Positions 33,708-42,002 of a stretch of DNA of 45,932 nucleotides are shown here, piece after piece (positions within the stretch are counted from its first letter, which is position 1; each line of letters starts with the position of its first letter). Source of the DNA: Kutzneria sp. 744 (GTDB lineage Bacteria; Actinomycetota; Actinomycetes; Mycobacteriales; Pseudonocardiaceae); NCBI RefSeq assembly GCF_000568255.1, contig NZ_KK037166.1:4849799-4895730 (forward strand), given 5' to 3'. The notes beneath the pieces were generated by a model that ran no database searches, was not told the DNA's origin, and saw nothing but the letters and a program-made list of their open reading frames with translations. Both the position numbers and the translations under genes were made by a program.

Positions 33708-34727
33708 GTGGCCAAGAAGGCACTTGTCGTGGCGGTCACCGCCACCGGAATGCTGGTCATCGGGGCACCGGCATTCGCGGCGGAGGCACCGGCCGACAAC
33801 CCCCTTTTCCAACAGCCACTCGTTTCCAACGTCAATGTCCTGAGCCAGAACGTGGTGCCGACCGGCAACGTCAACGGCGGGAACGGCAACAACGCCGGTA
33901 GCGGCAATGTCGGCGGCAACGGCAACAACATCGGCGACAACAACAACGGCGGCAACGGCAACAGCAACGGCGGGGCCGGCAACACGGTCGGCGGCGGCAA
34001 CGCCGGCGGCGCGCACAACGGCCTGACCAAGCTCGCCCAGGCGGCCTCGGTCCCCTTCGCAGACTTCCTCCGGTCGGACTCGGCGCCGGTCGCCGGTCCC
34101 GGCAACACCAACGTCGGCGGCGGCAACAACTCAGGTTCCGAGAACACCGGCGGCAACGGCAACAACATCGGTTCCGCCAACAACGGCGGAAACGGGAACA
34201 GCAACGGCGGCGAGGGCAACACCGTCGGCGGCGGCAACTCGGGCGGCATGGGCAACGGCCACGGCGTGAGCCCGGCCGCGGTCAACCTTCCGGAGAACCC
34301 GTATTTCGGCCGCAGCCTTTCCAGTGGCCCCGGCAACAACAACGGCGGCAACGGCAACAACGCCGGTAGCGGCAATGTCGGCGGCAACGGCAACAACATC
34401 GGCGACAACAACAACGGCGGCAACGGCAACAGCAACGGTGGTTCCGGCAACACCGTCGGCGGCGGCAACTCCGGCGGTATCGGCAACCACCGTTCACACC
34501 GGGTGGTCGTGCCGGCTTCCATCTCGTCGGAGCGCACGCTGCTCGAACCGCGTCGCTGGCACCCGGGCAACAACAACGGCGGCAATGGAAACAACGCCGG
34601 CCAGGGCAATATCGGCGGCAATGGGAACAACATCGGCGACAACAACAACGGCGGCAACGGGAACAGCAACGGTGGTTCCGGCAACACCGTCGGCGGCGGC
34701 AACTCCGGCGGCGTCGGCAACCACTGA
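33708..34727 (+). CDS. Secreted Asn/Gly-rich repeat protein
   Basis: A 339-residue protein with a Sec signal peptide (KKALVVAVTATGMLVIGAPAFA, cleavage near residue 24). The mature chain has four Asn/Gly modules (residues about 53-101, 131-181, 208-260, 287-338) joined by three ordinary linkers of 24-30 residues. Each module repeats a 12-residue unit of the type GNGNNAGSGNVG / GNGNNIGDNNNG and ends GNTVGGGNSGG. Modules 1 and 3 are nearly identical at DNA level. There are no cysteines. Asn-Gly solenoid patterns occur in amyloid-like and beta-helical surface proteins; a structural or matrix role is inference. GTG 33708 has AAGGAGA 5 nt upstream. A strong hairpin follows the stop. Confidence 0.85.
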   Translation: MAKKALVVAVTATGMLVIGAPAFAAEAPADNPLFQQPLVSNVNVLSQNVVPTGNVNGGNGNNAGSGNVGGNGNNIGDNNNGGNGNSNGGAGNTVGGGNAGGAHNGLTKLAQAASVPFADFLRSDSAPVAGPGNTNVGGGNNSGSENTGGNGNNIGSANNGGNGNSNGGEGNTVGGGNSGGMGNGHGVSPAAVNLPENPYFGRSLSSGPGNNNGGNGNNAGSGNVGGNGNNIGDNNNGGNGNSNGGSGNTVGGGNSGGIGNHRSHRVVVPASISSERTLLEPRRWHPGNNNGGNGNNAGQGNIGGNGNNIGDNNNGGNGNSNGGSGNTVGGGNSGGVGNH

Positions 34728-34754
34728 GCGATGACGCTCGACGCATGACCGAAT

Positions 34755-34785
34755 GGCGGTGTCACCGCAGGGTGGTGACACCGCC
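34755..34785 (+). terminator. Terminator of the Asn/Gly protein gene
   Basis: Perfect 12-bp arms GGCGGTGTCACC/GGTGACACCGCC enclose a 7-nt loop (GCAGGGT), and GTTTGG follows. Confidence 0.8.
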
Positions 34786-34793
34786 GTTTGGCC

Positions 34794-34873
34794 GTGACGC
34801 ACGTCACAGTCGATTGCTACTCCAGAGTAGGTCCAAGTTTACTGCCGAGTAGCCAAGTCGTGACCGAGGTCAC
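34794..34873 (+). promoter_or_regulatory. Two CRP-like sites before the secreted hydrolase
   Basis: GTGACGCACGTCAC (34794-34807) and GTGACCGAGGTCAC (34860-34873) both have the GTGA-N6-TCAC form. They are 66 bp apart. The second ends 12 bp before the GTG start, so it could repress. Confidence 0.45.
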
Positions 34874-34885
34874 TCCGGAGGGCAA

Positions 34886-36388
34886 GTGCGCAGGTCAATG
34901 GCGACCCTGCTGGCCGTGCTGCTAGCGCTGGTCGGCCTATCGGGCACCGCGACGGCGGCCCCGGCCGCCGGCTTCAGCACCACCTATCAGTCCATCCCCG
35001 GCGACGGCGGCGACTCGCTCGGCGCGTTCGTGATTCGGCCGACCGGCCGCGGCGACGGGCCGTTCCCGCTGCTGGTCATGCCGAGCAGCTGGGGCGCGCT
35101 GGACATCGAGTACGTCGGCGCGGCCGCGAAACTCGCGTACCAGTCGGGCTACGTGGTGATCAGCTACACCGCCCGCGGCTTCTGGGACTCGGCCGGCCAG
35201 ATCGAGGTGGCCGGGCCCAAGGACGTGGCCGACGCCAGCAAGGTGATCGACTGGGCGCTGGCCAACACGAACGCCGACCCGTCGCGTATCGGCATGGCCG
35301 GCATCTCCTACGGGGCCGGCATCAGCCTGCTCACCGCCGCCGCCGACCCGCGGGTCCGCGCCGCGGTGTCGCTGAGCGGCTGGTCCGACCTGGCCGCCTC
35401 GCTGTATCCGAACCAGACGGTCAGCGCGGCGGGCGTCGACCTGCTGCTGGCCGCCGGGCACCTGACCGGTCGACCCGGACCGGATCTCCAGAACGCCGAA
35501 AGGGCCTATCTGGCCGGCAGGTTCGCCGATGCGCTGCCGATCGCCCCGGTGCGCTCCGCCGCCACCAAGGTCGACGCGATCAACCAGCACGGCACCGCCG
35601 TGATGATGGCCAACGCCTGGGAGGACTCGCTGTTCCCGCCCAGCCAGCTCGTCGACTTCTTCGGCAAGCTGACCGGCCCGAAGCGCCTCATGCTCGCCCC
35701 CGGCGACCACGGCACGCCCGAGGTCTTCGGCGCGGCCGGCCTGCCCAACGAGATCTGGGACGCGGCCGACCGCTGGTTCGACCACTACCTGCTCGGTGTG
35801 GACAACGGCATCGACCGCGAGCACTCGATCCAGGTCAAGCCGGCCAACGGCGGCGGCTGGCAGGGCTCCGAGTCGTGGCCGTGGCAGCGGCAGACGATTT
35901 CGTTGAGCAGCACCAAGTTCGCGGCCGGAGTGGACACCGTCGCCGACAGCGGCGTCGTCTTCGTGAGCGGGATCCTGCAGGGTTACCTGGGCATTCCCAA
36001 CGGCGTCTCGATGCCGCTGGTCTCCCGGGCCGCGGCCGGCGTCTGGTCGGGATCCGTTGCCGCCCAAGGCTTTGAGGTCAACGGCACACCGCACGCGCAG
36101 TTGACCGTCACGCCCAGCGCCGCCGACACGACGCTGTTCGCGTACCTCTACGACGTGGGTCCGCTGGGGCTCGGATCGCTGATCACGCACAAGCCGTACT
36201 CGGTGCTGGGCGCGACTCCGGGCGTGACCCGCACCATCGACCTCGGTCTGGAGCCCATCGCCTGGAATGTGCCGGCGGGGCACCATCTCGCGCTGGTCGT
36301 CGACACCGTCGACCCGCGCTACCTGTCGTCCAGCAAGCTCGGCAGCACGGTTTCGCTGTCCGGCACGCTGACGGTTCCGGTCAGCTAG
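34886..36388 (+). CDS. Secreted alpha/beta hydrolase, CocE/X-Pro dipeptidyl-peptidase (S15) type
   Basis: A 500-residue exported hydrolase. The signal peptide (MRRSMATLLAVLLALVGLSGTATAAPA) is clear. The catalytic domain has the nucleophile elbow GISYGAG (Ser141), Asp247 in NAWEDSLFPPSQ and His275 in APGDHGTPE, giving a complete triad. The C-terminal third (after residue 310) is a beta-rich jelly-roll domain of the S15/CocE type. It may be an acylase, esterase or peptidase; the sequence does not decide. GGAGG lies 4 nt before GTG 34886. Two CRP-like palindromes precede it. It belongs to a run of four exported proteins that is absent from the mycobacterial version of this region. Confidence 0.88.
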   Translation: MRRSMATLLAVLLALVGLSGTATAAPAAGFSTTYQSIPGDGGDSLGAFVIRPTGRGDGPFPLLVMPSSWGALDIEYVGAAAKLAYQSGYVVISYTARGFWDSAGQIEVAGPKDVADASKVIDWALANTNADPSRIGMAGISYGAGISLLTAAADPRVRAAVSLSGWSDLAASLYPNQTVSAAGVDLLLAAGHLTGRPGPDLQNAERAYLAGRFADALPIAPVRSAATKVDAINQHGTAVMMANAWEDSLFPPSQLVDFFGKLTGPKRLMLAPGDHGTPEVFGAAGLPNEIWDAADRWFDHYLLGVDNGIDREHSIQVKPANGGGWQGSESWPWQRQTISLSSTKFAAGVDTVADSGVVFVSGILQGYLGIPNGVSMPLVSRAAAGVWSGSVAAQGFEVNGTPHAQLTVTPSAADTTLFAYLYDVGPLGLGSLITHKPYSVLGATPGVTRTIDLGLEPIAWNVPAGHHLALVVDTVDPRYLSSSKLGSTVSLSGTLTVPVS

Positions 36389-36396
36389 GAACAGCG

Positions 36397-36432
36397 GAAG
36401 GCGGGGGCCCCGGCGCGGGAGCCCCCGCCTTC
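36397..36432. terminator. Bidirectional terminator, hydrolase / sedolisin
   Basis: Perfect 12-bp arms GAAGGCGGGGGC/GCCCCCGCCTTC, loop of 12 nt, between convergent stops. Confidence 0.85.
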
Positions 36433-36445
36433 TGGCTTTATAGCG

Positions 36446-37711
36446 TTACTTGACGGCCTTCACCAGTGCCGGCACGAACTTCGCGGCGTCGAGCGTGCCC
36501 CAGCCGGACACGGTGTCGAAGCCGGCCGCCGCGGTGTAGCCGGTGACCACGCCGTAGCTGTTGTCGCCGCTGGTCACGTCGACGATGCCGGACTTGGCCG
36601 CCTTGGGGCCGAGTTTCCCGTACAACGCCGGGTTGATCTGACCCAGCGAGTGCCCGCCGTTGGCCTGCACCGCCAGCGCAAGCACACCCGCGAACAGCGG
36701 GGCCGACTCCGAGGTGCCCTGGATGCCCTCCATGGTGATGTCCGGGAACGAGCGGAACTTGCTGCCGGTGCTGGACTTCACCGAGTTCTGCCAGGACGGG
36801 CGGGCGTAGGTCTTGGAGACGCCGCCGCCGGACCGAGGCCACAGGGCGTCGGGCGCGGTCCGGTTGCCGTTGGCGTCGGTGGACAGCACCGTGCCGCCGA
36901 GCGAGGTGACGTTGGGGTCCGAGCCCGGCCAGCTGGGCGCGCGGTAGGGGAACGTGCCGTCGCCGACGAGCACCGGGTTGGTGGCGCCGTAGTCGCCCGA
37001 GGAGGCGACCAGCGTGATGCCGGCCCTGCTGGCCCGCTCCAGCGCCGGGTCGAGGCTCTTCACCGAGTCGACCGACGGGAAGGTGTCCTCGGCCGTGCCG
37101 AAGCTCATCGAGATGACGTCGACCAGCTTGTGCCTGGCCACGTAGTCGACCGCGGCCATCATCTCCGGCAGGCCGGTGAAGCCCTGCGTCTCGGCGATCG
37201 GCGTGGCCACGATGACGATCTTCGCGGCCGGCGCGATGGTGTGGAACATGGCCACGTCCAGGTCGGTCTCGCCGCCCCAGCCCTGGCAGGTCCCGGTGTC
37301 CACGCCCGAATCCGCGCAGCCCGGCACCGCGCCGGCCGGCGTGATCACCGAGATGTCCGCGGGCGGCAGGCCGTTGCGCTGGTCGTAGGCGTCCATCACG
37401 GCCTTGATGTCCGCGTCGCCGTAGGACACCAGCGTCGCCACCGTCGCCCCGGCGCCCGTCACGCCCTGGTTCCACAGCGTCGGCGTGTTGTACGCGTTGG
37501 CCAGCCGCGGCAGCCCGGCCGCCGCCGCGGAGAGGCGATCCACCTTCTGCTGCACCGTGTTCGCGCCGATGAACGACGCCGCCGCCGCGCTGAACATGTG
37601 GTGCGCCTGCTGCGCCGCCCGCGGCTGCTGCCCAGCCTCCGCCGGCGCCGCCAGAGCCGTGGCGGCTAACGCCACACCGGCCGCCACCCCCACCAGAGAT
37701 CTACCCCGCAT
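36446..37711 (-). CDS. Sedolisin-type serine-carboxyl protease (S53)
   Basis: A 421-residue secreted protease. The signal peptide ends near residue 26 (ALAAPAEA). The S53 catalytic residues are present: Glu148 and Asp152 (GGETDLDVAM), oxyanion Asp240 (VASSGDYGA) and Ser334 (IQGTSESAP). The C-terminal calcium site is suggested by DVTSGDNSYG. Most S53 enzymes carry a long activation propeptide of about 190 residues; only about 50 residues separate the signal from the catalytic domain here, so maturation must differ. ATG 37711 has AGGAG 5 nt upstream; ATG 37714 and GTG 37717 overlap this. It is a tandem paralogue of the next gene. Confidence 0.9.
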   Translation of the reverse strand: MRGRSLVGVAAGVALAATALAAPAEAGQQPRAAQQAHHMFSAAAASFIGANTVQQKVDRLSAAAAGLPRLANAYNTPTLWNQGVTGAGATVATLVSYGDADIKAVMDAYDQRNGLPPADISVITPAGAVPGCADSGVDTGTCQGWGGETDLDVAMFHTIAPAAKIVIVATPIAETQGFTGLPEMMAAVDYVARHKLVDVISMSFGTAEDTFPSVDSVKSLDPALERASRAGITLVASSGDYGATNPVLVGDGTFPYRAPSWPGSDPNVTSLGGTVLSTDANGNRTAPDALWPRSGGGVSKTYARPSWQNSVKSSTGSKFRSFPDITMEGIQGTSESAPLFAGVLALAVQANGGHSLGQINPALYGKLGPKAAKSGIVDVTSGDNSYGVVTGYTAAAGFDTVSGWGTLDAAKFVPALVKAVK

Positions 37712-37736
37712 CATCACTCCTAGTAACCATCTAGAC

Positions 37737-37789
37737 GTTCGGAAGGGACCATTCCTCCACTCCGAGTGGAGGAATGGTCCCTTCCGAAC
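37737..37789. repeat. Perfect 25-bp palindrome between tandem protease genes
   Basis: The arms (GTTCGGAAGGGACCATTCC... and its complement) are 25 nt with a CCG loop. It lies downstream of the second sedolisin stop and upstream of the first, and is likely a terminator; its regular form suggests a dispersed repeat family. Confidence 0.85.
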
Positions 37790-37803
37790 TTTGCGAGTCA
37801 CGC

Positions 37804-39030
37804 TCAGTGCAGTGCTGCCACCAGGGACGGGACGAACTTGGCGGCGTCGAGGGTGCCCCAGCCGGACACGATGTCGAAGCCCTTGGCCGCCGAGTAGCCG
37901 GTGACACCGTTGTAGCTGTTGTTGCCGCTGGTCACGTCGACGAAGCCGGTGACCTTGCCGCCGTAGAGCGCGGTGTTGACCTGGCCGAGGCGGCCGCCCT
38001 TGGCCTGCGCGGCCAGCGCCAGCACGGCGGCGAACAGCGGCGAGGACTCGGAGGTGCCGCTGGTGCCCTCCATCGTGATGTCGGGGAAGGACCGCTTGGT
38101 GCTCTTGGTGATCGTCGAGACGCTGTCCTGCCAGCCGGGCCGGTTGTAGACCTTGGACAGGCCGCCGCCCGAGTCCGCCCACAGCGTGGTGTTGGGCTTG
38201 CCGCTCACCGAGTTGGTGCCGCCGACGGCGGTCACGTTCGGGTCGGACGCCGGCCAGCTGGCGGTCCGGGTGCTGAAGTAGCCGCCGGCCTTCTTGTGGT
38301 TGGTGGCGCCGGAGTCGCCGGACGAGGCCGTGAACGTGATGCCGGCCGCACTCGCACGCTGCAACGCCGGGTCAAGGCCGGTGATCTGGGCGTTGGAGTC
38401 GAAGTTGTCCTCGGCCGTGCCGAAGCTCATCGAGATGATGTCCGCGGACTTGTTGGTGGTGGCGTAGTCCACCGCCCGCATCATCTCCGGCAGCCCGTCG
38501 ATGCCCTCGGTCTCGGCCACCGGGGTGGCGATCACGACGATCTTCGCGCCCGGCGCCAGGGTGTGGATCATCTCCACGTCCAGGTCGGTCTCGCCGCCCC
38601 AGGACTGGCAGGTCGCGGTGTCCACGCCGGAGTCGCGGCAGCCGGGCACGTGGCCGACCGGCTCGAGGATCTGCACGTTGGCCTTGGGCAGGCCGTTGCG
38701 CTGGTCGTAGGAGTCGATGACCGACTGAATGGCCTTGTCGCCGAAGGAGACCAGCGTGGCCACGGTAATACCAGTGCCATCGGTTCCCTTGTCCCACAAC
38801 GGTTTCACGTCGTAGGCGGTGGCCAGCCGGGGCAGCGCGGCCAGCGCGGCCTCCATTCGCCGCACCTTCTGCTCCACGGTGTCCGCGCCCACGAAGGACC
38901 GCGCCGCCGCACTGAAGCTGTGCTGGCCCGGGGCGGGCGCTGCGACGGCGGGGGCGGCGACGACGCCACCCAGCGCCAGCGCGGCCCCGACCACCAGCAC
39001 ACCCGCGGACTTGACCGAACGTCCCACCAT
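37804..39030 (-). CDS. Sedolisin-type serine-carboxyl protease (S53), second copy
   Basis: A 408-residue paralogue of the neighbouring protease, similar over its whole length. The signal peptide ends around APAVAAPA. Catalytic residues: Glu147 and Asp151 (GGETDLDVEM), Asp239 (TASSGDSGA) and Ser327 (GTSGTSESSP). Like its neighbour it has only a short N-terminal segment in place of a full propeptide. GGAGG lies 6 nt before ATG 39030. The pair shares context but a strong hairpin separates them, so they can be expressed independently. Substrates are unknown; S53 enzymes usually act at acidic pH. Confidence 0.9.
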   Translation of the reverse strand: MVGRSVKSAGVLVVGAALALGGVVAAPAVAAPAPGQHSFSAAARSFVGADTVEQKVRRMEAALAALPRLATAYDVKPLWDKGTDGTGITVATLVSFGDKAIQSVIDSYDQRNGLPKANVQILEPVGHVPGCRDSGVDTATCQSWGGETDLDVEMIHTLAPGAKIVVIATPVAETEGIDGLPEMMRAVDYATTNKSADIISMSFGTAEDNFDSNAQITGLDPALQRASAAGITFTASSGDSGATNHKKAGGYFSTRTASWPASDPNVTAVGGTNSVSGKPNTTLWADSGGGLSKVYNRPGWQDSVSTITKSTKRSFPDITMEGTSGTSESSPLFAAVLALAAQAKGGRLGQVNTALYGGKVTGFVDVTSGNNSYNGVTGYSAAKGFDIVSGWGTLDAAKFVPSLVAALH

Positions 39031-39107
39031 GGCTTCCCTCCAGATCAGCCGACCCCGCCCATTCAAGGGGGTGCCGCGTGCCAACCGTCAGGTCCGAAAG
39101 TCGGGAA

Positions 39108-39875
39108 TCAGTGCACCTGCTCCCACGCCCGATAGGCGTCCTGGACCACACGGACGGCGTCGTCGATGTCGTCCGTCAGATGTAGCAGCTTCATGTCCTT
39201 GGCCCCGATCTTGCCGCCGCCTTCCACCGAATCGTGTAGCCAGTCGTAGAGGCCCTGCCAGTAGGACCGTCCAAACAGGACGACGGGGAACTTGGTGACC
39301 TTCTTGGTCTGCACCAGGGTCAGCGCCTCGAACAGCTCGTCCAGGGTGCCGAAGCCGCCCGGCAGGCAGATGATCGCCTGGGCGTACTTGATGAACATGG
39401 TCTTGCGGGTGAAGAAGTAGCGGAAGTTGACGCCGAGGTCGACCCACGGGTTCAGGCCCTGCTCGAACGGCAGCTCGATGCCCAGCCCGACGGAGTAGCC
39501 GCCGGCCTCCGAGGCGCCGCGGTTGACCGCCTCCATCGAGCCCGGGCCGCCGCCGGTGATCACGGCGAAGCCGGCCTCGGCCAGCGCGCCGCCGAGCTTG
39601 CGGCCGGTCTCGTAGTCCGGGTGGTCCTGCTTGGTGCGGGCGGAGCCGAACACCGTGACGGCCTTGGGCAGTTCGGCCAGCGCGCCGAAGCCCTCCACGA
39701 ACTCGGCCTGGATCCGCAGCACCCGCCACGGGTCGGTGTGCACCCAGTCGGACGGGCCGCGGGAGTCCAGCAGCCGCTGGTCCGTGGTGGTGGAGTCGCT
39801 GGAGCGGTCCCGGCGCAGCGTCACCGGACCACGCTGCCGCTCGTTCAGCGGCTGCTCCTGGTTCTCGTTCATCAT
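39108..39875 (-). CDS. LOG family protein (TIGR00730 type)
   Basis: A 255-residue Rossmann-fold protein of the LONELY GUY/YgdH family, which includes cytokinin riboside 5'-monophosphate phosphoribohydrolases. Motifs: [27 protein letters not shown] (phosphate-binding loop) and [23 protein letters not shown] (catalytic PGGxGTxxE). In M. tuberculosis the homologue Rv1205 makes cytokinin-like molecules; a general nucleotide-salvage function is possible here. The ATG at 39875 overlaps the dapE stop (ATGA), so it is coupled to dapE. Confidence 0.93.
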   Translation of the reverse strand: MMNENQEQPLNERQRGPVTLRRDRSSDSTTTDQRLLDSRGPSDWVHTDPWRVLRIQAEFVEGFGALAELPKAVTVFGSARTKQDHPDYETGRKLGGALAEAGFAVITGGGPGSMEAVNRGASEAGGYSVGLGIELPFEQGLNPWVDLGVNFRYFFTRKTMFIKYAQAIICLPGGFGTLDELFEALTLVQTKKVTKFPVVLFGRSYWQGLYDWLHDSVEGGGKIGAKDMKLLHLTDDIDDAVRVVQDAYRAWEQVH

Positions 39876-40957
39876 GAAACCCTACTCAGGAAGCGGCGCA
39901 GCACCCGCTCGCACCGCGCGATCTGCTCGGCGGCCACGTTCTCCTGCTGGGTATGGGCCAACGTCGGGTCGCCCGGGCCGAAGTTCACCGCCGGAATGCC
40001 CAGCGCCGCGAACCGCGCCACGTCCGTCCAGCCCAGCTTCGCCACCGGCGTGCCGCCCGCGGCCTCGACCAGTTCACGGGCCGTCGGCGCGGACAGACCG
40101 GGCAGCGCGCCCTCCGCCGCGTCGATGACCGTCAGTTCGTAGCCCTCGAACAGCGGCCGAAGGTGTTCCACCGCCTGCTCGGCGCTGCGGTCCGGGGCGA
40201 AGCGGTGGTTGATCGTCAGCACGCACTCGTCCGGCACCACGTTGCCGGCGACACCGCCGGTGATCTTCACCGCCTGCAGGCCCTCGCGGTAGTGGCAGCC
40301 GTCGATGTCCACCTGCCGCGCCTCGTACAGGTCCAGCTTGTGCAGCGCCCCGCCCATGGCGTGGATGGCGTTCTCGCCCATCCAGGCCCGGGCCGTGTGG
40401 GCGCGGATTCCCTTGGTGCGCAACTCGATCCGCAGCGTTCCCTGGCAGCCGGCCTCGATCACGCCGTTGGACGGCTCGCCCACGATGGCCAGGTCGCCCC
40501 GCAGCCACTCCGGCAACTCCCGCTCGATGCGGCCCAGCCCGTTGCGGGTCGCCTCGATCTCCTCGCAGTCGTAGAAGATGAAGGTGAGGTCGTGCACCGG
40601 CTCGGCGATGGTCGCGGCCAGGTGCAGGAAGACGGCGTCGCCGCCCTTCATGTCGACGGCCCCGCAGCCGTGCAGCACAAGATCGTCGCCCGAACCCGTG
40701 CGGCGCAACGGCAGATTGCCGTTGATCGGCACCGTGTCGAGGTGGCCGGCCAGGACCACGCGGGACGGCCGGCCCAGGTTCGTGCGGGCCATCACCGTGT
40801 TCCCGGACACCTTGATCTCCAGGTGCGGGGCCTGCTTCTCCAGCGCCGCTTTGACCGCCGTGGCCAGCGCTTCCTCGTCGCCGGAGACGCTCGGCACGTC
40901 CACCAGGGCAGCGGTCAGCTCGACGGGATCGGCGGTCAGGTCCAGGCTTGTCGTCAC
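39872..40957 (-). CDS. dapE: Succinyl-diaminopimelate desuccinylase
   Basis: A 361-residue M20 metallohydrolase that removes succinate from N-succinyl-LL-diaminopimelate in lysine and peptidoglycan precursor synthesis. Metal ligands are visible in LAGHLDTVP (His), [10 protein letters not shown] (bridging Asp), [12 protein letters not shown] (catalytic Glu-Glu), IVGEPS and near the C-terminus [12 protein letters not shown]. The dimerisation domain follows [16 protein letters not shown] 40957 is chosen over GTG 40966 because TAACGT ends 7 nt before it (leaderless). It is divergent from dapD with 23 bp between starts. Confidence 0.95.
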   Translation of the reverse strand: MTTSLDLTADPVELTAALVDVPSVSGDEEALATAVKAALEKQAPHLEIKVSGNTVMARTNLGRPSRVVLAGHLDTVPINGNLPLRRTGSGDDLVLHGCGAVDMKGGDAVFLHLAATIAEPVHDLTFIFYDCEEIEATRNGLGRIERELPEWLRGDLAIVGEPSNGVIEAGCQGTLRIELRTKGIRAHTARAWMGENAIHAMGGALHKLDLYEARQVDIDGCHYREGLQAVKITGGVAGNVVPDECVLTINHRFAPDRSAEQAVEHLRPLFEGYELTVIDAAEGALPGLSAPTARELVEAAGGTPVAKLGWTDVARFAALGIPAVNFGPGDPTLAHTQQENVAAEQIARCERVLRRFLSRVS

Positions 40958-40964
40958 GACCGGC

Positions 40965-40974
40965 ACGTTACCGT
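40965..40974. promoter_or_regulatory. Overlapping divergent -10 boxes, dapE / dapD
   Basis: ACGTTACCGT contains TAACGT (minus, 40965-40970) and TACCGT (plus, 40969-40974), sharing TA. They end 7 nt before GTG 40957 and 6 nt before GTG 40981. The layout equals that at 12368-12377. Confidence 0.6.
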
Positions 40975-40980
40975 TGTGCC

Positions 40981-41898
40981 GTGACCACCAGCGCTTACGG
41001 CACCGGCCTTGCCACCATCGCCGCCGACGGAACCGTCCTGGACACCTGGTACCCGTCGCCGACCCTCGACTCCCCCGCCGCCGACCAGCCCGACTTCGCC
41101 GACGTGCTCGGCGAGGACAAGGCCCGTGGCGTGACCGTGGTCCGGGTCGAGACGGTGATCGAGGACCTGTCCGCCGCGCCGGTCGACACCCACGACGTGT
41201 ACCTGCGCCTGCACCTGCTCTCGTCCCGCCTGGTCAAGCCGCACGGACTGAGCCTGGAGGGACAATTCGGTCTGCTGGCCAACGTCGTGTGGACCAACTT
41301 CGGGCCGTGCTCCGTCGCCGACTTCGAGGCCACCCGCCTCCGCCTGCGGTCCCGTGGGCCGGTGACCGTGTACGGCGTCGACAAGTTCCCGCGCATGGTC
41401 GACTACGTGCTGCCCACCGGTGTCCGCATCGCTGACGCCGACCGCGTCCGCCTCGGCGCACACCTGGCCACCGGCACCACCGTCATGCACGAGGGCTTCG
41501 TCAACTTCAACGCCGGCACCCTCGGCGCCTCCATGGTCGAGGGCCGTATCTCCGCCGGCGTCGTCGTCGGCGACGGCTCCGACGTCGGCGGCGGCGCCTC
41601 GATCATGGGCACCCTCTCCGGCGGCGGCAAGGAGGTCATCTCCCTCGGCGAGCGCTGCCTGATCGGGGCCAACGCCGGCATCGGCATCCCCCTCGGCGAC
41701 GACTGCGTCGTCGAGTCCGGCCTCTACGTCACCGCCGGCACCAAGGTCACCCTGCCCTCCGGCTCGGTGGTCAAGGCCCTGGAGCTCGCCGGCCAGTCCG
41801 GCCTGCTGTTCATCCGCAACTCCACCACCGGCGTCGTCGAGGTCAAGGCCCGCAAGGGCCAGGGCATCGAACTCAACGCCGCCTTGCACGCGAACTGA
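40981..41898 (+). CDS. dapD: Tetrahydrodipicolinate N-succinyltransferase
   Basis: A 305-residue acyltransferase of the actinobacterial DapD type. It transfers succinyl from succinyl-CoA to tetrahydrodipicolinate, the step before the aminotransferase and DapE. The N-terminal domain is specific to the group ([24 protein letters not shown]); the left-handed beta-helix with hexapeptide repeats spans about 150-270 ([57 protein letters not shown]). GTG 40981 is a leaderless start. The gene is followed by two DnaA-box-like sequences and an IS30 element. Confidence 0.95.
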   Translation: MTTSAYGTGLATIAADGTVLDTWYPSPTLDSPAADQPDFADVLGEDKARGVTVVRVETVIEDLSAAPVDTHDVYLRLHLLSSRLVKPHGLSLEGQFGLLANVVWTNFGPCSVADFEATRLRLRSRGPVTVYGVDKFPRMVDYVLPTGVRIADADRVRLGAHLATGTTVMHEGFVNFNAGTLGASMVEGRISAGVVVGDGSDVGGGASIMGTLSGGGKEVISLGERCLIGANAGIGIPLGDDCVVESGLYVTAGTKVTLPSGSVVKALELAGQSGLLFIRNSTTGVVEVKARKGQGIELNAALHAN

Positions 41899-41901
41899 CA
41901 G

Positions 41902-41928
41902 TTATCCACAGCTCACCGGTTATCCACA
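41902..41928 (+). promoter_or_regulatory. Two DnaA-box sequences downstream of dapD
   Basis: TTATCCACA occurs twice (41902-41910 and 41920-41928), same strand, 18 bp apart start to start. This is the canonical DnaA-binding nonamer. No other origin features are nearby. Confidence 0.55.
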
Positions 41929-42002
41929 AGGCAGCCCTCAACCAAGATCACCCGGCCCCGCCGCGAGTAGACTGGCAGCGGGGCCAGCCCCCCGGGTTGG
42001 GC

